Assembly (NCBI GenBank): GCA_002377645.1
Contig: DFQF01000091.1
Location: 11,779-62,796 of the forward strand
DNA length: 51,018 bases
Origin: Nitrospinaceae bacterium UBA3496
GTDB lineage: Bacteria > UBA8248
Direction: 5' to 3'
Below the pieces are notes generated by a model, which was given only the letters and a program-made list of their open reading frames with translations, did not search any database and was not told where the DNA came from. The position numbers and the translations under genes were made by a program. Positions 1-9,323 of the stretch are shown here, piece by piece (the first letter of the stretch is position 1; each line of letters starts with the position of its first letter).

Positions 1-627
1 GATGTAATTATGGCGTTAGGTAAAATTTATGTAACACGCGCCGTTGGAGAAGCTGTAGCACGCCGGTCTCCTAATACTACTCCGTCAATAAACACTCTAA
101 CATATATGGTAGATTTAATTTTGTGGTATATGGAAGGAAAAAAACCAGTTGAGGTATATGCTCGTTCAGCAAGCAAAGTATTTGAAAAGTATAATCGTGA
201 CGATTTTCAATGGCTAATAGTTACTTTCGATGATGGAAGTGTGGCTACTCTTGGTACAAGTTGGCTTCCTCCTCATCACTGGCCTGCATATACTGCTACA
301 ATGGAAATAGATCTTCAAGGAACAGGTGGTTCTCTAAATATAGATGATTCCCATAGGGACGTAGTTCTAGCACCTGCCGAACCAATTCCATGTCCATATA
401 CTCCTGAACACGAAGTAAATGTTGCATTTTTAGGATCTGCCATGCCTGGAGATTTTGCATTAGGTGAATTCTTTGGACCAATGAAAGAAGAAACCGATTC
501 GTTCGTTAGGCATATACTTAAAATAGGAGGCGTGGGTCTCGCTACTGCAGAACATGCTAGAGGTGTTCTTGCATTAACGATGGCGGCCGATAAATCATGT
601 AAAGAAAAAAAACCAATTAGTATTTAA
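1..627 (+). CDS. Gfo/Idh/MocA-family oxidoreductase, C-terminal part (5' end outside window)
   Basis: The frame is open to the first base of the window, so the N-terminal Rossmann domain lies outside. What remains (about 208 residues) looks like the C-terminal alpha/beta substrate domain of NAD(P)-dependent sugar or inositol dehydrogenase-like proteins. It has a DLILWYM segment, a 'TFDDGSVATLGTSW' beta strand pair, and the family-typical ending in which a helix with 'SFVRHIL' precedes 'AEHARGVLALTMAADKS'. The substrate cannot be inferred. A Cys-rich hypothetical gene follows on the same strand after about 50 bases. Confidence 0.75.
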   Translation, partial: DVIMALGKIYVTRAVGEAVARRSPNTTPSINTLTYMVDLILWYMEGKKPVEVYARSASKVFEKYNRDDFQWLIVTFDDGSVATLGTSWLPPHHWPAYTATMEIDLQGTGGSLNIDDSHRDVVLAPAEPIPCPYTPEHEVNVAFLGSAMPGDFALGEFFGPMKEETDSFVRHILKIGGVGLATAEHARGVLALTMAADKSCKEKKPISI

Positions 628-675
628 ATTATTTTTTTTAGATACTAATTGTACGAATTTCGAAAATGGAGATTT

Positions 676-1062
676 ATGCGATATCTGATAAAAGCAAGAT
701 TAAAAGAGCAAAAGAAAAAAGCCTTATTAAAGGCAATTGACGAACAAACATTAGGATATGGTTCAATAGCTTATCCCACTTTCACAAAATGCATGAAAAG
801 TGCACGAATACTTGATAATGGAGAAATTCATTGGATTGAAGTTTGTTATTGCAGGGAAGCTTTTGGACCCGGAAACGAATTAATTGAAGAACTACCTTAC
901 TGGGAGGAATATTTTAAAAATATCAAAATCAAGATGGCAAGAGACCCAAATAAATGCGATGGATATCCAGTATGTGGAGATTGCGACTGCACAAATAAAT
1001 TAGAAAGAAAATTAAGTTATAAAGGAAAACATTTCTTGAGTAGACTTAGGAATACCTTTTAA
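676..1062 (+). CDS. Hypothetical Cys-rich protein
   Basis: This protein of about 128 residues is not recognised. ATG at 676 is preferred because GGAG lies 4 bases upstream; the frame also offers a TTG at 649. The N-terminus is very basic (RYLIKARLKEQKKK) and could lie along a membrane or nucleic acid. The C-terminal third holds a cluster, CDGYPVCGDCDC, with four cysteines in 12 residues, and further cysteines occur earlier (FTKCM, EVCYC). Such spacing could bind zinc or an iron-sulfur cluster, but no named domain is evident. It follows the oxidoreductase on the same strand and ends 8 bases before the convergent acyltransferase gene. Confidence 0.5.
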   Translation: MRYLIKARLKEQKKKALLKAIDEQTLGYGSIAYPTFTKCMKSARILDNGEIHWIEVCYCREAFGPGNELIEELPYWEEYFKNIKIKMARDPNKCDGYPVCGDCDCTNKLERKLSYKGKHFLSRLRNTF

Positions 1063-1070
1063 TTTCCAAC

Positions 1071-2009
1071 TTATTTAATCTTCCAACGATCATGTGCCCA
1101 TAAATATTGTCCTGGAAATTGAAGAATAAATTTTTCTAATTCTTCATTCAATTTTATCGTCATTTCTATGATTTCTTTTCTTCTAGAACTCACCTCCTTA
1201 CTAGGATAAATAGGATTTCCAATCATTAAAACAAACTTCTTATCTTCTACTGATCTGCAACATGCAAGTGGAACTATTGCTCGATTTAAATTTAAAGCAA
1301 AAAAAGCAGGGGTAATGGTAGTACTAGCATTCTTTCCAAAAAACGGAATATTCTCTCCCGATGAACCCACATTTTGATCTGCAAGTAAAGCTACTGAACG
1401 ACCCTTCTTGAGAGAAGAACGAATATTCAAAAGAACTCCTCTTTTTGAAACAATTTCTTGACCAGAATTTGAACGAATTTTATGCAGACTCTTCTGCAAA
1501 TATGGATTATCTAAATTTCTAACAGGTACCGTTAAAGGTATTCCTGCAATTGTTCCAGCGTGGAGCAGAAATTCCCAATTTCCAAGATGTGGGACTATAA
1601 AAATACATCCGTCGCTTTCTCTATGAAAAAAATTGACACGTTCATTAAAAACATCAAAATTACAAAAGTTTTCTTGAATAAATGGCAATGCTTTAGGACC
1701 ATTTAGAATTTTATTATATTTAAGGGACTCCACCGCAGTCATAACAAATGATAAAGTGCTTTGTTTGCCCGTGAAGATTATTTTTTTTCTATCCCATTTC
1801 GGAAAAACAACGGATAAATTGTCTAATGTAATTTTCCTTCTTCCTTTTGCAAATCTAAAAATCATAAAACTTATAGACAAGGCCAAAGTTTTACATATGA
1901 AAGAAGGAATCCATGGAATGAGTTTTAAAAAAGGGATAAATAAAAAAAATTCCATCCTTTGGAACAATCTACTTCTATCCTTAGTTCTTTTCTTTTTTTT
2001 TTTAGGCAT
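1071..2009 (-). CDS. Lysophospholipid / lipid A biosynthesis acyltransferase (LpxL/HtrB family)
   Basis: This is a 312-residue protein of the LpxL/LpxM family, which transfers acyl chains to Kdo2-lipid IVA at the inner face of the cytoplasmic membrane. It has a strongly basic N-terminus (PKKKKKRTKDR), a hydrophobic segment around residues 20-55, and the catalytic HX4E motif within 'PHLGNWEF' near residue 140. 'ALLADQNVG' and 'FFGKNASTTITPAFFAL' match conserved blocks II and III, and it ends with the family-like 'QYLWAHDRWK'. Length is usual for the family. It is the last gene of a minus-strand lipid operon after fabG and acpS. Lauroyl- or myristoyl-transferase specificity cannot be told apart here. 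Confidence 0.85.
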   Translation of the reverse strand: MPKKKKKRTKDRSRLFQRMEFFLFIPFLKLIPWIPSFICKTLALSISFMIFRFAKGRRKITLDNLSVVFPKWDRKKIIFTGKQSTLSFVMTAVESLKYNKILNGPKALPFIQENFCNFDVFNERVNFFHRESDGCIFIVPHLGNWEFLLHAGTIAGIPLTVPVRNLDNPYLQKSLHKIRSNSGQEIVSKRGVLLNIRSSLKKGRSVALLADQNVGSSGENIPFFGKNASTTITPAFFALNLNRAIVPLACCRSVEDKKFVLMIGNPIYPSKEVSSRRKEIIEMTIKLNEELEKFILQFPGQYLWAHDRWKIK

Positions 2010-2060
2010 AATATTAAGAATTTAAAATGAAAAAATTAGACTCTACAGGAACGAATACTA

Positions 2061-2450
2061 CTAGTTCATACTCATTAGGAAAACCGAAGCTATTGCTAAT
2101 TCAAATGTATGACTTAAAGATACTGATATTTGAGTTACTGATTTTTCAATTGTCAATTTTTTGACCGACCCTGATAAACATAAGACTGGTTGTCCAGTTT
2201 CCTCTGACTTTATTTCAATTTCTTTTAATCTATTTACTCCACCAAACCCACCTAATCCTATTCCAAGAGCCTTTAAACATGCTTCTTTTGCAGCAAAACG
2301 CGCCGCAAAATGCGGAAATGGATTGTAACGATTAGAACAAAATGATGCTTCATAACTAGTAAAAACTTTATTTTTAAATGACTTCCGCCTATTCATAACA
2401 TCTTTAATTCTTAAAATATCTACAATATCGACACCTTGCGAAATAAGCAT
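2061..2450 (-). CDS. acpS: Holo-[acyl-carrier-protein] synthase
   Basis: The enzyme transfers 4'-phosphopantetheine from CoA to acyl carrier protein. The sequence has the AcpS signatures 'GVDIVDI' at the start and 'FAAKEACLKALG' with the metal-binding Asp and Glu, giving about 129 residues. ATG at 2450 is chosen because a GGAGG lies 8 bases upstream; the ATG at 2465 sits inside that same ribosome-binding site. It starts about 15 bases after the fabG stop, so the two are almost certainly cotranscribed. Confidence 0.92.
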   Translation of the reverse strand: MLISQGVDIVDILRIKDVMNRRKSFKNKVFTSYEASFCSNRYNPFPHFAARFAAKEACLKALGIGLGGFGGVNRLKEIEIKSEETGQPVLCLSGSVKKLTIEKSVTQISVSLSHTFELAIASVFLMSMN

Positions 2451-2465
2451 AAAATATGCCTCCAT

Positions 2466-3218
2466 TTACATCGTTAACAGACCACCATCTACAGGGATAG
2501 CAGAACCATTAATATAATCTGAATAAGGAGATGAAAGAAAAAGAACTAAATCTCCAATTTCAGATGGTTCACCAAATCTTCCAGCAGGAATTTTTTTCAA
2601 AATATCTTCACCAGCGATTTCACGTACTTTACTACTCATATCTGTGACAATCATTCCAGGTAAAATTGTATTAAACTGAATTCCACGTTTTCCCATCTCA
2701 ACCGCACAAGCTCTTGTAAAGGAAATAATACCAGCCTTTGCAGCAGCATAATTAGCTTGACCGGCACCACCAGATAGCGCAATTACCGAAGAGATATTAA
2801 TAACTTTACCTTTCTTTTTTCGAATCATAATTTTGGTAGCTTCTCTAGTACAATTGTAAACTCCACCTAGATTTATATCGATTACTTTATCCCAAGCTTT
2901 TGAGGTCATCGAAATAAGTAAAGAATCAGCAATAACACCTCCATTATTAACTAAAATATCTATAGTACCAAACTGATCTTTAATTTCTTTAAACATATTA
3001 CTTACTTCCTCTTCAGAAGAAACATCAGCTTTAAAAATTGCTGATTTTCCACCAAATGATTCAATCTCACTAACAGTTTTTTTTGCCTCTTCAACCGAGT
3101 TGTTATAGTTCACTGCAACAAAAGCACCTGCCTTTGCTAAAGCAAGACATGAAGCTCTCCCAATACCTCTGCTACCTCCTGTCACAAGTGCAATTTCTCG
3201 ATTTAAATCTATTTTCAT
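2466..3218 (-). CDS. fabG: 3-oxoacyl-ACP reductase, SDR family (FabG-like)
   Basis: This short-chain dehydrogenase/reductase has about 250 residues. It shows the NADPH-binding TGGSRGIG motif at residues 14-21, NNGG (the NNAG position), the catalytic Ser in 'INISSV', and YAAAK as the catalytic Tyr-x-x-x-Lys. The C-terminal 'GSAIPVDGGL' is typical of FabG. ATG at 3218 has AGAGG 9 bases upstream and gives the standard N-terminus; a longer frame to 3287 has no family support. Placement before acpS supports a fatty-acid elongation role, although SDR substrate calls from sequence are never certain. Confidence 0.85.
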   Translation of the reverse strand: MKIDLNREIALVTGGSRGIGRASCLALAKAGAFVAVNYNNSVEEAKKTVSEIESFGGKSAIFKADVSSEEEVSNMFKEIKDQFGTIDILVNNGGVIADSLLISMTSKAWDKVIDINLGGVYNCTREATKIMIRKKKGKVINISSVIALSGGAGQANYAAAKAGIISFTRACAVEMGKRGIQFNTILPGMIVTDMSSKVREIAGEDILKKIPAGRFGEPSEIGDLVLFLSSPYSDYINGSAIPVDGGLLTM

Positions 3219-3329
3219 ATTTTCAACCTCTTTATATCTTATTTTTCCAAAAGGGCTTTCTAAAAAGAACTTTGAAATATTAAACAATAAGATATAATAC
3301 TAATTGATTTAGTTTAAAGCCATATATTT

Positions 3330-4244
3330 ATGCAAGAAATCATCTTTTCAAATAAAAGAGAGGCCATGTTGAAATTTCTTTCTTACAATAAAAAGCTACA
3401 ACTCAGAAACCCAGTACTTATTATGTCTTTTTCCGGATGGAATGATGCTAGTAGTTCGGCAACCTCTACTAGTGATTTCATCGTAGATCAAATAGGTGGG
3501 GAAAACTTTGCCGAGATTGAGGCTGACCCATTCTATAATTTTCAACAAACAAGACCTTTGGTCTATTTGAATAAACTAAAAGAGAGAGAAATTTCTTGGC
3601 CAGAGAATACATTTTATGCATGTTTAACTCCTGATCTAGATCACGACTTGATCATCCTTCAAGGTGTAGAACCCAATTATCATTGGCGAAATTTTTGCGA
3701 TACGATTCTCGCTCTAATTAAAGACCAATCTGTAAGTAAAGTAATTAGTATAGGATCCCTAATTGCAGATGTCTTCCATGGAGACCCAATTTCAGTTAGT
3801 GGAAGTACAACTGACCCTGATTTTGCTTCATTTCTTGGTATTAGCAAATCACGTTACGAAGGACCAACTGGGATTTTAGGAATACTAAACGACAAATTTA
3901 AGAAAAAGAATATTCCAGCTGTTAGTATTTGGGCGAATATCCCTCATTATGTAAATTTTTCACCCAACCCCAAAGCTGTTCTTGCACTAATGGCAAAAGT
4001 CTCAAGAATTTTATCTTTAAAATTTAATACTTCAGAACTAGAGAAAAACGTCTTAGAATTTGAAGAAAAAGTTGATATTGCAATAAGCAAAAACAAACCT
4101 GTAAGAGAGTATGTAGACCGATTGATTGAGAGCAGGAATTCTTTAACTGATGAAGAACTCCCTTCGGGAGAGAATTTAGCTGACGAAGTAGAAATGTTCC
4201 TAAGACAAAAAGATCAAAATAACAAGAAAAAAGATGAAAAATAA
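3330..4244 (+). CDS. PAC2 family protein
   Basis: This 304-residue protein belongs to the PAC2 (proteasome assembly chaperone-like) family, recognised by 'NPVLIMSFSGWNDASSSAT' near the N-terminus, the central 'VISIGSLIADV' strand, and 'GPTGILGILNDKF' with 'IWANIPHYV' further on. The bacterial function is not established. The start could also be ATG at 3366, which would begin directly before the conserved domain; neither start has a well-spaced ribosome-binding site. The last 25 residues are highly charged and Lys-rich. It is divergent from fabG, with only about 110 bases between the two starts. Confidence 0.8.
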   Translation: MQEIIFSNKREAMLKFLSYNKKLQLRNPVLIMSFSGWNDASSSATSTSDFIVDQIGGENFAEIEADPFYNFQQTRPLVYLNKLKEREISWPENTFYACLTPDLDHDLIILQGVEPNYHWRNFCDTILALIKDQSVSKVISIGSLIADVFHGDPISVSGSTTDPDFASFLGISKSRYEGPTGILGILNDKFKKKNIPAVSIWANIPHYVNFSPNPKAVLALMAKVSRILSLKFNTSELEKNVLEFEEKVDIAISKNKPVREYVDRLIESRNSLTDEELPSGENLADEVEMFLRQKDQNNKKKDEK

Positions 4245-4268
4245 AACTTAATTTAATTTATTGATTAC

Positions 4269-4856
4269 TTAATTTTCATATATAGAATCCGACAAATTTT
4301 CCATTAACTCACTAATTTCTTCTGGCACATTAAATACCCTAAAAGAGGTTAAATTTGCAATAGAAGAAAATGATTTCTGTGTTTTCCCAGAGTTTATAAC
4401 CATAATTCTAACTTTTTCAGAAACACTATTTTGCGTGATTTCTTCATAAACCTGTATAAAATCCATTTCAGGAAAAGAGAGATCAATAATAACCAAACTA
4501 GGCTTATATGAACCAAAGAGAAAACCCGCACTAAAGAGATTTTCTACGACTTTAACATCATAAATTTTTGAACGAGAAATTAGGTGTAAACGGATCAAAT
4601 CAGATATGTTTTTATCATCTTCTAAAATTAACACTTGCAATAAACCACTATTCACACCACTGTTTATTGGTATCTTCTTTGAATTTAAAAATTCAGAAAG
4701 ATGTTCTCTTTCAATCCTCCTGTGCCCTCCCGCAGTTCTATAAGCTTTTATCCACCCTTTTCTTATCCAGTTCTGGATAGTAACATGAGTTACATTGCTT
4801 ATTTCTGCTGCCTCAAAAGTTGTAAGAGTTTTTTTTTCCAAATCAGAAAATACCAA
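4269..4856 (-). CDS. Excisionase-type HTH domain fused to a response-regulator receiver domain
   Basis: Residues about 10-62 form a MerR/excisionase-type winged helix ('TFEAAEISNVTHVTIQNWI' then 'YRTAGGHRRIEREHLSEFL'). Residues about 72-190 resemble a CheY-like receiver, with acidic pocket residues in 'LILEDD' and the predicted phospho-acceptor Asp in 'LVIIDLSFPEMD'. The usual C-terminal Lys-Pro is replaced ('VFNVPEE'), so the receiver may be atypical. No ATG opens the frame; TTG at 4856 or a TTG five codons in is the likely start. No histidine kinase lies nearby. A DNA-binding regulator is the reasonable role; its targets are unknown. Confidence 0.75.
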   Translation of the reverse strand: MVFSDLEKKTLTTFEAAEISNVTHVTIQNWIRKGWIKAYRTAGGHRRIEREHLSEFLNSKKIPINSGVNSGLLQVLILEDDKNISDLIRLHLISRSKIYDVKVVENLFSAGFLFGSYKPSLVIIDLSFPEMDFIQVYEEITQNSVSEKVRIMVINSGKTQKSFSSIANLTSFRVFNVPEEISELMENLSDSIYEN

Positions 4857-4951
4857 AAAATAGAATAAGATAAAGGTAGATTAAATGTTTTTTAATTTTT
4901 AGTAAAACGTCTATTTATTTACAATATCCTAATTAATTTCAAAGGTAAGAA

Positions 4952-5398
4952 ATGAAAATTGTTCTGCAAAGAATTAAAAGGTGTTCGGTTTTCTCTAATG
5001 GAAATTTAATAAATAAAATAGGCAAAGGAGCACTTATTTTATTGGGAATTTCAAAGAAAGATACTTTAGATGATGTAGTGAATATCACAAAAAAAATTCT
5101 AAATCTAAGAATTTTTACATCAGGGGGAAAAGAAGTCACTATAAAAGAAATAAGTGGTGAATTAATGGTAGTAAGTCAATTCACACTTCATGCAAAAACC
5201 GATAAAGGGAGAAGACCATCTTTTGATTTAGCAGCAAAAAGGGAAATGGCAAAAATAATGTATGATGCATTCGTTGCAGAATTAATAAGAAATAATATTA
5301 CTACCAAGACTGGATGTTTTGGAAAGGAGATGGAAATTACATTAACGAATGATGGACCTTTCACTCTAATTATAGATACGGAAAATGAACTTAACTAA
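4952..5398 (+). CDS. dtd: D-aminoacyl-tRNA deacylase
   Basis: This 148-residue protein hydrolyses D-aminoacyl-tRNAs in the cytoplasm. The family signature 'SQFTLHAKTDKGRRPSF' carries the SQFTL element. The C-terminal 'LTNDGPFTLIIDT' has the Gly-Pro cross-subunit motif, although Phe replaces the more usual Val after the Pro. ATG at 4952 is preceded by AAAGG. The reading frame overlaps the next gene by 14 bases, indicating translational coupling. Confidence 0.92.
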   Translation: MKIVLQRIKRCSVFSNGNLINKIGKGALILLGISKKDTLDDVVNITKKILNLRIFTSGGKEVTIKEISGELMVVSQFTLHAKTDKGRRPSFDLAAKREMAKIMYDAFVAELIRNNITTKTGCFGKEMEITLTNDGPFTLIIDTENELN

Positions 5399-6302
5399 GA
5401 ATCAATACCAGAACGTTGAATTAATTAAGAGAAAACTCGAAATTATTTTCAAAAAGTACAATCAAAATATTTTTTTAAATAGTGACCCACTTGGAATAGT
5501 ACACGAATATAAAAACTCTAAAGACCAAGAATTGGTTGCATTTGTCTCGTCCACTTTCGCTTTTGGAAACATAACCTATATCCGAAAAACACTTAAAGCA
5601 ATTTTCTTCGAATTAGGTAAAAGTCCCACTAATACTTTATTTAATATGGGCTCTAATTTGGATAACACACTATTTAGAGATTTTAAGTATAGATGGATCA
5701 ACAGTAGTGCGATAAGAACCTTTATGTTGATCTTATCTTCTATCCTTAAGAAATACGGTTCATTAGAAAATTGTTTCCTTGAAAATTATAAAAAAGATGA
5801 AGAAACTTTGAGAGACTCACTCATCCATTTCAGAAATAAACTAATAAACGAAGGAAAAAATAGAAAAATCGATGAAAAAGGTAATCAGGGTCTACAATAT
5901 TTACTCCCTGATCCTTCTAAATCTAGTCCATGCAAACGCTTTAATCTTTTTCTACGTTGGGTCATTCGCCCATCAGATGGAATAGATTTAGGACTTTGGC
6001 GTTCAATTCATACAAATCAATTAACTATTCCATTAGATACACATATGGCCAAAATTTGTGTACAAATCGGTCTAACAAAAAGAAAAATAACAAATTATCT
6101 AACGGCAGAAGATATTACAAATTCATTAAAAGCAATTGACCCTATCGATCCAACTCGTTTTGATTTCGCAATCTCCCGACTTGGCATACTAAAGCACTGC
6201 CCCAAGAAATGTATAGTGGAAATTTGCTGTGAATGTCCTATAAAAGAACTCTGTATCAACTGGGAAGAATCAAAAATCCAATCAAATCTCAATAAAAAAT
6301 AA
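5385..6302 (+). CDS. TIGR02757-type protein with endonuclease III-like C-terminal half
   Basis: The 305 residues match the conserved TIGR02757/DUF2400 type of protein, with N-terminal 'DPLGIVHEYKNSKDQELVAF' and central 'LPDPSKSSPCKRFNLFLRW'. The C-terminal half reads like an HhH-GPD DNA glycosylase. 'IPLDTHMAKICVQIGL' (Asp at residue 218) lines up with the VDTH active-site strand of endonuclease III. A cysteine cluster at residues 272, 276, 281, 282, 284 and 290 resembles its iron-sulfur loop. A DNA-repair role is my inference, not an established function. It overlaps dtd by 14 bases, so the pair is coexpressed. Confidence 0.8.
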   Translation: MNLTKNQYQNVELIKRKLEIIFKKYNQNIFLNSDPLGIVHEYKNSKDQELVAFVSSTFAFGNITYIRKTLKAIFFELGKSPTNTLFNMGSNLDNTLFRDFKYRWINSSAIRTFMLILSSILKKYGSLENCFLENYKKDEETLRDSLIHFRNKLINEGKNRKIDEKGNQGLQYLLPDPSKSSPCKRFNLFLRWVIRPSDGIDLGLWRSIHTNQLTIPLDTHMAKICVQIGLTKRKITNYLTAEDITNSLKAIDPIDPTRFDFAISRLGILKHCPKKCIVEICCECPIKELCINWEESKIQSNLNKK

Positions 6303-6397
6303 TTAATATTTTTAAGTTTCGACTTTAAGAAACAGTTGCAGTAATTGATATTTTTAAGATACCCTTCCCCTCTTAATTGTTCTAAAGGATGTTTTTT

Positions 6398-7294
6398 ATG
6401 GCTTTTAAAAGAATAGGTCTTTCAAGTTGGTCTTCAGGACAAAAATCGACATTTGATTTCAGTAAAATAATCAATTGGCTCTGTGAAAAAAATATCGATG
6501 TTATATTAGATGAAACTTTCTCTAATGTTTCTGGTTCATTGACTACAGTTCCAAGAGAAGAAATAGGGAAAAAAACAGATTTGTTGATAGTATTTGGTGG
6601 TGATGGTTCAATTTTACGAGCAGTTCATGAACTTTCCAATGAGGAACCTCTTATTTTAGGTGTAAATACTGGGCATCTTGGCTTCTTAGCTGACATTCCA
6701 ATTTTCGAATTACTACCTGCATTAGAAAGAATTCTTTTGAAAGACGAATATGTTGTTGAATCAAGAATGAGACTTAGTACTAGTGTTTTCAAGGAGTCGA
6801 AAGAACAAAAAATTCATGACGCACTTAATGACTTAGTCCTAACTGCTGGACCTGTCGCACACATGATTGAAACTGAAATTAGCGTTAATGGAAATCAAAT
6901 GGGGAATTTTAGATCTGACGGATTAATTATAGCTACTCCTACTGGATCTACTGCTTACTCATTATCTGCAGGAGGTCCTTTGATTATTCCTGATATGGAT
7001 GTCATGGTAATAAATCTTATTTGTCCACATACTTTAAGTAATAGACCTATAGTTGTATCTGCTGACTCCGAAATTGAAGTGATATTTTCTTGCAGAGAGG
7101 GTCAATCTAAGGAAAACGCACTTTTGTCACTAGATGGTTTTCCAGGCATTGGACTTGAATCTGGTAGTAAAATTCGAGTAATCAAAAGCCCCCACGGAAT
7201 TAAAATGGTAAGGCCCAAAGGTGCAAATTTTTTCAACACTCTCAGAGATAAATTAAACTGGGAAACAGATCCAAGAAAAAACAGCCAACGCTAA
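6398..7294 (+). CDS. nadK: NAD(+) kinase
   Basis: This protein phosphorylates NAD to NADP using ATP or polyphosphate. The GGDG motif with its catalytic Asp is at residues about 67-70 ('VFGGDGSILRAV'), followed by 'NTGHLGFLAD' and the second conserved block 'DGLIIATPTGSTAYSLSAGG'. ATG at 6398 is chosen because AAAGGA lies about 8 bases upstream; an ATG 9 bases earlier overlaps that site. About 298 residues, normal length. It converges with acs across a 12-base gap. Confidence 0.92.
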   Translation: MAFKRIGLSSWSSGQKSTFDFSKIINWLCEKNIDVILDETFSNVSGSLTTVPREEIGKKTDLLIVFGGDGSILRAVHELSNEEPLILGVNTGHLGFLADIPIFELLPALERILLKDEYVVESRMRLSTSVFKESKEQKIHDALNDLVLTAGPVAHMIETEISVNGNQMGNFRSDGLIIATPTGSTAYSLSAGGPLIIPDMDVMVINLICPHTLSNRPIVVSADSEIEVIFSCREGQSKENALLSLDGFPGIGLESGSKIRVIKSPHGIKMVRPKGANFFNTLRDKLNWETDPRKNSQR

Positions 7295-7306
7295 ACTAAA
7301 ATTTCA

Positions 7307-9262
7307 CTATTCATCTTGATATTCCTGTAGACTTTGTAAAACAGAAACATCTTCCAATGTTGAAGTATCTCCAATCTTATCGGATCCTTTCGCAATATCA
7401 CGGAGCAAACGACGCATTATTTTACCACTTCGAGTTTTAGGAAGAGCATCGGTAAATCGCATATAATCTGGTCTTGCAATAGCACCAATTTCTTTAACAA
7501 CCCAGTCAGAAAGTTCCTTTTCTAGTTTGCGATTCTTTTTATTTTTACCTTTTAGTGTAACGAATGCTCCTATAGATTCTCCTTTTATTTCATGAGGAAT
7601 TCCAACACACGCGGCCTCTGCAACAAGAGGATTAGCTACAAGTGCACTTTCTACTTCCATAGTACCAAGACGATGTCCAGATATATTTATTACATCATCT
7701 ACGCGACCCATAATCCAAACGTAACCATCTTTATCTTTTCGTGCACCATCTCCTGTAAAATAACATCCTTTTACATCACTCCAATATTGTTTTTTATATC
7801 TCTTATCATCTCCCCAAATAGTTCTAAGCATTGATGGCCATGGTTTTCTAATAACCAAAAGTCCACCACCTTCAGATCCAACAGATACCCCATTTTTATC
7901 AACAACATCAGGAATAACACCAAATAAAGGAAGTGTTGCAGTACCAGGTTTAAGCGGAGTTGCTCCGGGCAATGGTGAAATCATGATTGACCCTGTTTCA
8001 GTCTGCCACCATGTATCAACAATTGGACAGTTCTTTTTTCCTATTTTTTCATGATACCATATCCAAGCCTCTGGATTTATTGGCTCTCCGACTGTACCTA
8101 ACAGACGTAAAGATGACAAATCTCTACTCTCAGGATGTTCGTCCCCCCATTTCATAAAAGCACGAATTGCAGTAGGTGCCGTATAAAAAATATTTACTTT
8201 ATATTTCTGAACTATATCCCAAAAGCGTCCTGAATCCGGAAAATTTGGTGCTCCTTCGTACATGACTGTAGTAGCACCATTAAGGAGTGGTCCATAGATA
8301 ATATAACTATGCCCTGTAACCCAACCAATATCTGCCGTACACCAATATGTGTCATCGTCTTTTAAGTCAAAGACATATTTAGTAGTCAAGTATGTACCAC
8401 ACATGTAACCACCAGTTGTGTGAACGATACCTTTAGGTTTTCCAGTAGTCCCACTAGTATACAAAATATACAATGGATGTTCAGAATCCAATTTTGCAGC
8501 ATCACATTTTTCAGAGGTATTTGACATTAAGTCGTGCCACCAATAATCCCTTCCTTTCTTCATCTTGACTGTATTTTCGGTCCTCTTTAAAACAACCACA
8601 CTTTTTACAGATGGACATTTTTTTAGCGCTTCATCAGTACTTTCTTTTAAAGGTACAACCTTGCCTCTTCTCCAACCACCATCTGCAGTTAAGACTGCTG
8701 TTGCCTTCGCATCTTGTATACGATCTCTTAAAGAATTAGCACTGAATCCTGCAAAAACGACACTATGAGGAGCGCCTATACGTGCACACGCAAGCATAGC
8801 GATTGCGGCCTCAGGGGTTTGTGGCATATAGATAACAACTCTATCTCTTTTTTTGATTCCTATTTTTTTTAAACAATTTGAAAACTTACAAACTTCGCGA
8901 TGAAGTTCTTGATAAGTTAAAGTCCTTGAGTCACCTGGTTCACCTTCCCAAATAATAGCCGCTTTATTTTTTTTCCATGAGGTTAGATGACGATCAAGAC
9001 AATTGTAAGCCAAGTTTGTTTGTCCACCCACAAACCATTTCGAATGGGGTTCTTTCCATTCAAGAACTTTTTTCCAATTTTTAAACCAGACAAATTCTTT
9101 CGCAACTTTAGACCAAAATTTACCTGGTGTTTTAACTGACTCGTTGTACATTTCTTTATATTCAGACATTGAACTTACATGAGCCTTTTTAGAAAATGAA
9201 CTTTTAGGCTTAAAAACACGATTTTCTTTAAGTAAAGTGTCTAATTGTTTTTGCTCAACCAT
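7307..9262 (-). CDS. acs: Acetyl-CoA synthetase (acetate--CoA ligase)
   Basis: This AMP-forming acyl-CoA synthetase has about 651 residues and converts acetate, ATP and CoA to acetyl-CoA. It shows the N-terminal ACS domain with '[17 protein letters not shown]', the ATP-binding loop '[19 protein letters not shown]', '[11 protein letters not shown]' (the conserved Trp of acetate-specific enzymes), and the C-terminal '[14 protein letters not shown]' with the lysine commonly regulated by acetylation. ATG at 9262 has GGAGG close upstream; a start four codons earlier overlaps it. It is monocistronic and allows growth on acetate. Confidence 0.95.
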   Translation of the reverse strand: MVEQKQLDTLLKENRVFKPKSSFSKKAHVSSMSEYKEMYNESVKTPGKFWSKVAKEFVWFKNWKKVLEWKEPHSKWFVGGQTNLAYNCLDRHLTSWKKNKAAIIWEGEPGDSRTLTYQELHREVCKFSNCLKKIGIKKRDRVVIYMPQTPEAAIAMLACARIGAPHSVVFAGFSANSLRDRIQDAKATAVLTADGGWRRGKVVPLKESTDEALKKCPSVKSVVVLKRTENTVKMKKGRDYWWHDLMSNTSEKCDAAKLDSEHPLYILYTSGTTGKPKGIVHTTGGYMCGTYLTTKYVFDLKDDDTYWCTADIGWVTGHSYIIYGPLLNGATTVMYEGAPNFPDSGRFWDIVQKYKVNIFYTAPTAIRAFMKWGDEHPESRDLSSLRLLGTVGEPINPEAWIWYHEKIGKKNCPIVDTWWQTETGSIMISPLPGATPLKPGTATLPLFGVIPDVVDKNGVSVGSEGGGLLVIRKPWPSMLRTIWGDDKRYKKQYWSDVKGCYFTGDGARKDKDGYVWIMGRVDDVINISGHRLGTMEVESALVANPLVAEAACVGIPHEIKGESIGAFVTLKGKNKKNRKLEKELSDWVVKEIGAIARPDYMRFTDALPKTRSGKIMRRLLRDIAKGSDKIGDTSTLEDVSVLQSLQEYQDE

Positions 9263-9323
9263 GACTTCCTCCATTACAGAAAAGCTATTTATTTATAAAA
9301 CAAATAAAATTTAATAAAAAATT

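Noticed and set aside
6305..6357. Direct repeat of ATATTTTTAAG plus a GTTTC/GAAAC mini-hairpin upstream of nadK
   Set aside because: Short AT-rich repeats are expected by chance in this base composition, and no promoter or operator pattern goes with them.
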